Of a stretch of DNA of 64,000 nucleotides, positions 60,762-64,000 are shown piece by piece (positions within the stretch are counted from its first letter, which is position 1; every line of letters starts with the position of its first letter). Both the position numbers and the translations under genes were made by a program. Under the pieces are notes generated by a model. It saw nothing but the letters and a program-made list of their open reading frames with translations. It had not been told where the DNA came from and searched no databases. The DNA is from Thermomicrobium roseum DSM 5159 (GTDB taxonomy: Bacteria; Chloroflexota; Chloroflexia; Thermomicrobiales; Thermomicrobiaceae): assembly GCF_000021685.1 (NCBI RefSeq), contig NC_011959.1:868001-932000 (forward strand), written 5' to 3'.

Positions 60762-61193
60762 CTATCGCTTCGTGTACTGCGGTGCCTTGCGCGCCCGCTT
60801 GAGTCCCGGCTTCATCCGCTCCTTGACGCGCGGATCGCGCGTGAGCAACCCAGCACGCTTCAGGACGGGTCGCAGTTCGGGATTGAAGCGGAGAAGCGCT
60901 CGCGCAACGCCGTGACGTACGGCACCAGCTTGCCCGGAGATCCCTCCCCCAACGACCCGTGCACGAATGTCGAAGTGGTCCTGCAATCCCGTCAGTCGCA
61001 GAGGCTCGGTGATCATCACGCGATAAAGCAGGCGATTGCCGAAGTACTGGGAAGCCGGTCGACCGTTGATGAGAATTTGTCCGCTGCCAGGATAAAGACG
61101 AACCCGCGCCACAGCAGTCTTTCGTCGACCGAGCCCGTAGTAATACTGCGGTTTGGTACCGGTCGGCTGCGATGCGCGCGCCGTTTCGACCAC
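60762..61193 (-). CDS. rpsI: 30S ribosomal protein S9
   Basis: 143 residues. YYYGLGRRKTAVARVRLYPG at the N-terminus, GQILINGRPASQYFGN, VVGGGISGQAGAVRHGVARA and the C-terminal RVKERMKPGLKRARKAPQYTKR are diagnostic, with the terminal KR tail reaching the P-site tRNA. The start is GTG 61193 with GGAG ten nt upstream; GTG 61202 is in frame but sits against the same site. It is the last gene of the rpsD-rpoA-rplQ-truA-rplM-rpsI run, 27 nt after rplM. Confidence 0.97.
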   Translation of the reverse strand: MVETARASQPTGTKPQYYYGLGRRKTAVARVRLYPGSGQILINGRPASQYFGNRLLYRVMITEPLRLTGLQDHFDIRARVVGGGISGQAGAVRHGVARALLRFNPELRPVLKRAGLLTRDPRVKERMKPGLKRARKAPQYTKR

Positions 61194-61220
61194 GATTCTC
61201 ACGCTCCTCTCGTCGTCCTA

Positions 61221-61688
61221 TCAGCCCTCCAAATGGAGGATTTCCGGCTTTTGAGCCCCGTGCGGATGATTGGGCCCCGCGTACACCTTGAGTTTACGGA
61301 ACAGCTGACGGCCCATCGGCCCCTTCGGCAACATGCGCCGTACGGCGAGCTCGATCGGTCGTGTCGGATGCTTCGCGATCATGTCTCGGAAGCTGATCAA
61401 CTTGAGCCCGCCCGGATACTGCGAATGTCGCCAGTAGACTTTGTCGCGCTCCTTCGTTCCAGCCAGACGCACCTTTTCCGCATTGATGACGATCACGAAG
61501 TCGCCCACGTCGGCATGCGGTGTGTACTGTGGCTTGTGCTTGCCGCGGAGGATCGCCGCGATTTGACTCGCCAGGCGACCGAGTCGCTTTCCTTCCGCGT
61601 CGACAACCCACCACTTCCGCTCGACTTCTCCTGGTTTGGCCATATAGGTTCGCTGCAGGTAACGTCGCTTTTTCGCTTTCACCGTCAT
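61221..61688 (-). CDS. rplM: 50S ribosomal protein L13
   Basis: 155 residues. RTYMAKPGEVERKWWVVDAE, GKRLGRLASQIAAILRGKHK, GDFVIVINAEKVRLAGTKER and MLPKGPMGRQLFRKLKVYAG are clear L13 motifs. A basic N-terminal extension (MTVKAKKRRYLQR) precedes the usual start. ATG 61688 has GAGG eight nt upstream. It lies between truA (25-nt gap) and rpsI, the common bacterial order. Confidence 0.97.
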   Translation of the reverse strand: MTVKAKKRRYLQRTYMAKPGEVERKWWVVDAEGKRLGRLASQIAAILRGKHKPQYTPHADVGDFVIVINAEKVRLAGTKERDKVYWRHSQYPGGLKLISFRDMIAKHPTRPIELAVRRMLPKGPMGRQLFRKLKVYAGPNHPHGAQKPEILHLEG

Positions 61689-61713
61689 CGTTCATCCCTC
61701 GCTCTCGGAGGCA

Positions 61714-62553
61714 TCACCCACGACTCTCTTCGTCTGCCCGCGAAGCGGGCGTGGCCAATGCAATGTCTTCAGGATAGCGAACTCTCCACAGGACGAGGCC
61801 ACCCGGCGGCGCGGGCGGTGGTGCTGCTCGTCGATCGCAGCGCTCGAGCAGCTCGGAGATCCAGCTCGGTTCCGCCGCACCGGTCCCCACCCGCACCAAC
61901 GCTGAGACCATCGTACGCACCATTTGGGGTAAGAAACCATTGGCACGGACTCGAAATTCGACGATCTGCGCGCCCGTACCGACTGGCTCCACCACCGGGC
62001 TGAGCAGATGCCATTCTGCCATCGTGATTGTCCGGACGCGGGGAGTTGTCGCTTTGGGTCCTCCGAGGCCGTGCCCGGCAAACGAGCGAAAGTCATGGCT
62101 TCCCAGAAAAAACTGAGCCGCTTCCTGCATCGCCCGAAGGTCGAGTAGTCCGGCAAATCGCCAGACGAAGCGCCGCAGGAAAAGCGGCGGTTGTTCTCCT
62201 TGCCAGATACGGTAACGATACTCGCGGTCGACAGCCCCGCGTCGCGCGTGGAAACCGGCCGGCATGCGAGCCACCCGGTAGACCACCACATCCTCCGGCA
62301 ACCATGCTTGGAGCGCTCGCGCCAGTGTCGCCTCGTCATGGCGCCAGCACAGATCGAAGCTCGCCACTTGGCCAACCGCGTGCACACCCGCATCCGTGCG
62401 ACCAGCCAAAGCAACGCGAACCGGCTCACCAGCCAGCCGCGCCAAGGCCTCCTCCAAGACTCCCTGTACGGTGCGCAGCCCCGGCTGGCGCTGGGAACCA
62501 CTGAACGCAGTACCCTCGTACCCGAAGTCGAGCCGATAGCGTTGGCGCACCAT
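61714..62553 (-). CDS. truA: tRNA pseudouridine(38-40) synthase
   Basis: 279 residues. RLDFGYEGTAFSGSQRQPGL, the catalytic Asp in VALAGRTDAGVHAVGQVASF, YRVARMPAGFHARRGAVDRE-YRYRIW, and the C-terminal RANGFLPQMVRTMVSALVRVG are TruA signatures. It modifies U38-40 in the anticodon arm. Where most TruA have GWQ, this protein has GSQ. A longer overlapping frame on the same strand (to 62573) is a shadow. ATG 62553 has only a weak site; the gene follows rplQ by 19 nt and so is probably read through. Confidence 0.95.
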   Translation of the reverse strand: MVRQRYRLDFGYEGTAFSGSQRQPGLRTVQGVLEEALARLAGEPVRVALAGRTDAGVHAVGQVASFDLCWRHDEATLARALQAWLPEDVVVYRVARMPAGFHARRGAVDREYRYRIWQGEQPPLFLRRFVWRFAGLLDLRAMQEAAQFFLGSHDFRSFAGHGLGGPKATTPRVRTITMAEWHLLSPVVEPVGTGAQIVEFRVRANGFLPQMVRTMVSALVRVGTGAAEPSWISELLERCDRRAAPPPAPPGGLVLWRVRYPEDIALATPASRADEESRG

Positions 62554-62572
62554 ACAGCGGTCATCGCATGCA

Positions 62573-62926
62573 TCAGGCGACGAACTCGATCAGCGCCAAG
62601 GGGGCGCCATCACCGCGTCGTTGACCGATCCGGTAGATGCGTGTATAGCCACCCGGCTGTCCGACGAACCGTGGCGCGATGACGTCGAAGAGTTTCGCCA
62701 CGGCACGCTGGTCACCCAGTTGCGCCCACGCGAGCCGGCGATGGTGATCGGTATCCTCACGAGCCAACGTCACCAGTCGCTCGACGATCGGTTGGATCGT
62801 CTTGGCCTTGGCCAACGTTGTCGTCATCCGTTCATGAAGGATCAAGGATACCGCCAGATTCCGGAAAAGGTTTTTCCGCGGATTGGTTCGGCGCCCGAAC
62901 TTCCGCCCTGCTTTCCGATGACGCAC
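62573..62926 (-). CDS. rplQ: 50S ribosomal protein L17
   Basis: 117 residues. MRHRKAGRKFGRRTNPRKNL followed by FRNLAVSLILHERMTTTLAKAK and GGYTRIYRIGQRRGDGAPLALIEF cover the whole L17 family pattern. The start is GTG 62926 with GGAGG seven nt upstream, located 2 nt after the rpoA stop, so they are coupled. Confidence 0.97.
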   Translation of the reverse strand: MRHRKAGRKFGRRTNPRKNLFRNLAVSLILHERMTTTLAKAKTIQPIVERLVTLAREDTDHHRRLAWAQLGDQRAVAKLFDVIAPRFVGQPGGYTRIYRIGQRRGDGAPLALIEFVA

Positions 62927-62928
62927 GC

Positions 62929-63909
62929 TCAGTCCTCCTCACCTTCTCCAGCACCGACCCCGACCTCGGGGACCGCACCGGAGAAAAGCGGCCCCTCGGT
63001 GTAGCCGTTCTCCTGCAAGCGTTCCCGGAGTTCCTGAAGCGCACGCGGACCGAAGTTCCTGATTCCGAGGAGCTGGTCGGGTCGCATCGCCAGGACTTGG
63101 CCCACCCGCTCGATGCCCCGTGCACGAAGGGCATTGAGTACGCGTTGGGATAGCCCGATCTCCGAGAGGAGTCGCGTATCGTCGACGTGCGCGACGCTCC
63201 ATTCCTCCACCGGTTCCTCAGCGCCCTCGCTTTCGAACTCAGCGATCCATCGAGCATGCTGGACGAGAATGCGGGCAGCCTCCACCAGCGCTTTCGCTGG
63301 CTCGACTGTTCCGTCGGTGACGATCTCCAGGATCAGCCGGTCGTAATCCGTCGCGCCCCCGACCCGCGTGTGCTCCACGACGTAGTTCACCTTGAGGGTA
63401 GGCGTGAAGATGGCATCGATCGGTATTTCACCGATCGAGCGAATCTCCTGCGCCTCTGCTGGCAGGTAACCGCGGCCACGCCCGATCCAGAGATCCATTT
63501 CCAGGCGCGCCTGATCGTTGTCGAGGGTGGCGATGACATGATCAGGATTCACCACCTCGACCTCAGCTGGCCAGTCCACATCACCTGCTCGCACGACGCC
63601 CTCACCCTGGGCGAAGAGGGTCGCGCGTGTCTCGCGGAACTCAGTAACCGCTCGCAGGCGCACACCCTTGAGATTGAGCACGATCTCCGTGACGTCCTCC
63701 CGGACCCCTTCGATCGTCGAAAATTCATGCCACACGCCAGCGATACGGATACGTGTAATCGCCGCCCCCGGCAAGGAGCGCAACAGAATGCGCCGGAGCG
63801 CATTGCCGAGCGTCGTCCCATAACCGGGTTCCAACGGCTCGACGACGAACCGTCCGTAGGTCGGTCCGGCGTGGGTTTGAATGACTCGCGGTCGCGCAAA
63901 GTCGAGCAC
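62929..63909 (-). CDS. rpoA: DNA-directed RNA polymerase alpha subunit
   Basis: 326 residues. The N-terminal domain shows GRFVVEPLEPGYGTTLGNAL, RRILLRSLPGAAITRIRIAG and VREDVTEIVLNLKGVRLRA; the C-terminal domain (about 248-312) has LLSEIGLSQRVLNALRARGI and LLGIRNFGPRALQELRERL, the helix-hairpin-helix that binds UP elements and activators. The start is GTG 63909 with GGAGG eight nt upstream. It lies 37 nt after rpsD and 2 nt before rplQ. Confidence 0.98.
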   Translation of the reverse strand: MLDFARPRVIQTHAGPTYGRFVVEPLEPGYGTTLGNALRRILLRSLPGAAITRIRIAGVWHEFSTIEGVREDVTEIVLNLKGVRLRAVTEFRETRATLFAQGEGVVRAGDVDWPAEVEVVNPDHVIATLDNDQARLEMDLWIGRGRGYLPAEAQEIRSIGEIPIDAIFTPTLKVNYVVEHTRVGGATDYDRLILEIVTDGTVEPAKALVEAARILVQHARWIAEFESEGAEEPVEEWSVAHVDDTRLLSEIGLSQRVLNALRARGIERVGQVLAMRPDQLLGIRNFGPRALQELRERLQENGYTEGPLFSGAVPEVGVGAGEGEED

Positions 63910-63946
63910 GAATCTCGCCTCCCCGAGCGTCCGATTTCTCTAACGT

Positions 63947-64000
63947 TCAGCGCCGGCTGTAGTATTCGACGACGAGCTGCGTGTTCACCGGCGGGATATC
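63947..64000 (-). CDS. rpsD: 30S ribosomal protein S4, C-terminal end (cut by window edge)
   Basis: The last 17 residues, DIPPVNTQLVVEYYSRR, then TGA at 63949-63947. The VEYYSR ending and position just before rpoA identify S4, which often regulates this operon in other bacteria. The rest lies beyond the right edge. Confidence 0.85.
   Translation of the reverse strand, partial: DIPPVNTQLVVEYYSRR

Noticed and set aside
61692..62573. 293-codon open frame on the minus strand overlapping truA
   Set aside because: The overlapping frame encodes a full TruA with its catalytic motif; this one is Arg/Trp/Ser-rich shadow translation.

Overview
This is a bacterial chromosomal window of moderately high G+C content. 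It carries about 59 supported protein genes (three incomplete or broken), five tRNA genes and several readable promoters and terminators. I see no insertion sequence, prophage or CRISPR array. A thermophilic Chloroflexota of the Thermomicrobia type (Thermomicrobium or a relative) is my best guess. The hints are TreT-type trehalose synthase, a class II (B12) ribonucleotide reductase, a fused aroK-aroB, a short adenosylhomocysteinase and Arg-rich proteins. That assignment is inference and has not been checked by any search.

Layout. 0-9 kb: the start of a HAD phosphatase at the left edge, an MFS transporter, an L-2-hydroxyglutarate oxidase/CBS pair, a DAO-type oxidoreductase, DUF503, a coiled-coil J-domain protein and a ThDP enzyme. 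9.0-10.4 kb has no protein gene but holds a selenocysteine tRNA. 10.3-19.8 kb is the most interesting part, with three clearly delimited transcription units: metF-fhs-ligM-like (tetrahydrofolate-dependent O-demethylation with C1 recycling); a Tat/lipoprotein ABC substrate-binding protein behind a long leader; and a four-gene unit of DUF6282 hydrolase, GalB-like PIG-L protein, LigK/GalC-like aldolase and type I extradiol dioxygenase. Together they suggest demethylation of methoxylated aromatics followed by meta-cleavage to pyruvate-type products. 20-26 kb: a CapA protein, tRNA-Asp, and a sugar-acid locus (SDR, frameshifted mandelate-racemase-family enzyme, mannonate dehydratase). 26-35 kb: an ATP-grasp enzyme, YggX, a formyltransferase, an RMD-like epimerase, and a minus-strand run aroKB-mtnA-ahcY-metK-rmd centred on the SAM cycle. 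35-46 kb: mdh, moeA, an EamA transporter, a ROK kinase, then a unit of two unknown proteins, a HEAT protein, FemX, MurE and a beta-propeller lipoprotein.

46-49 kb is gene-poor and lies among tRNA-Leu, tRNA-Gly and tRNA-Met. 49-56 kb: a Pnkp-like kinase-phosphatase without ligase, rsfS, then a minus-strand stress/dormancy run (hpf, sigma factor, pncB, treT, DksA-like) divergent from hsp20. 56-64 kb: class II RNR, an MBL hydrolase, a P1 peptidase, a TIM-barrel isomerase-like protein, and the conserved translation operon rpsD-rpoA-rplQ-truA-rplM-rpsI, cut by the right edge within rpsD.

Functional calls come from recognised motifs and remembered family features. Start codons were chosen by ribosome-binding site and family length.
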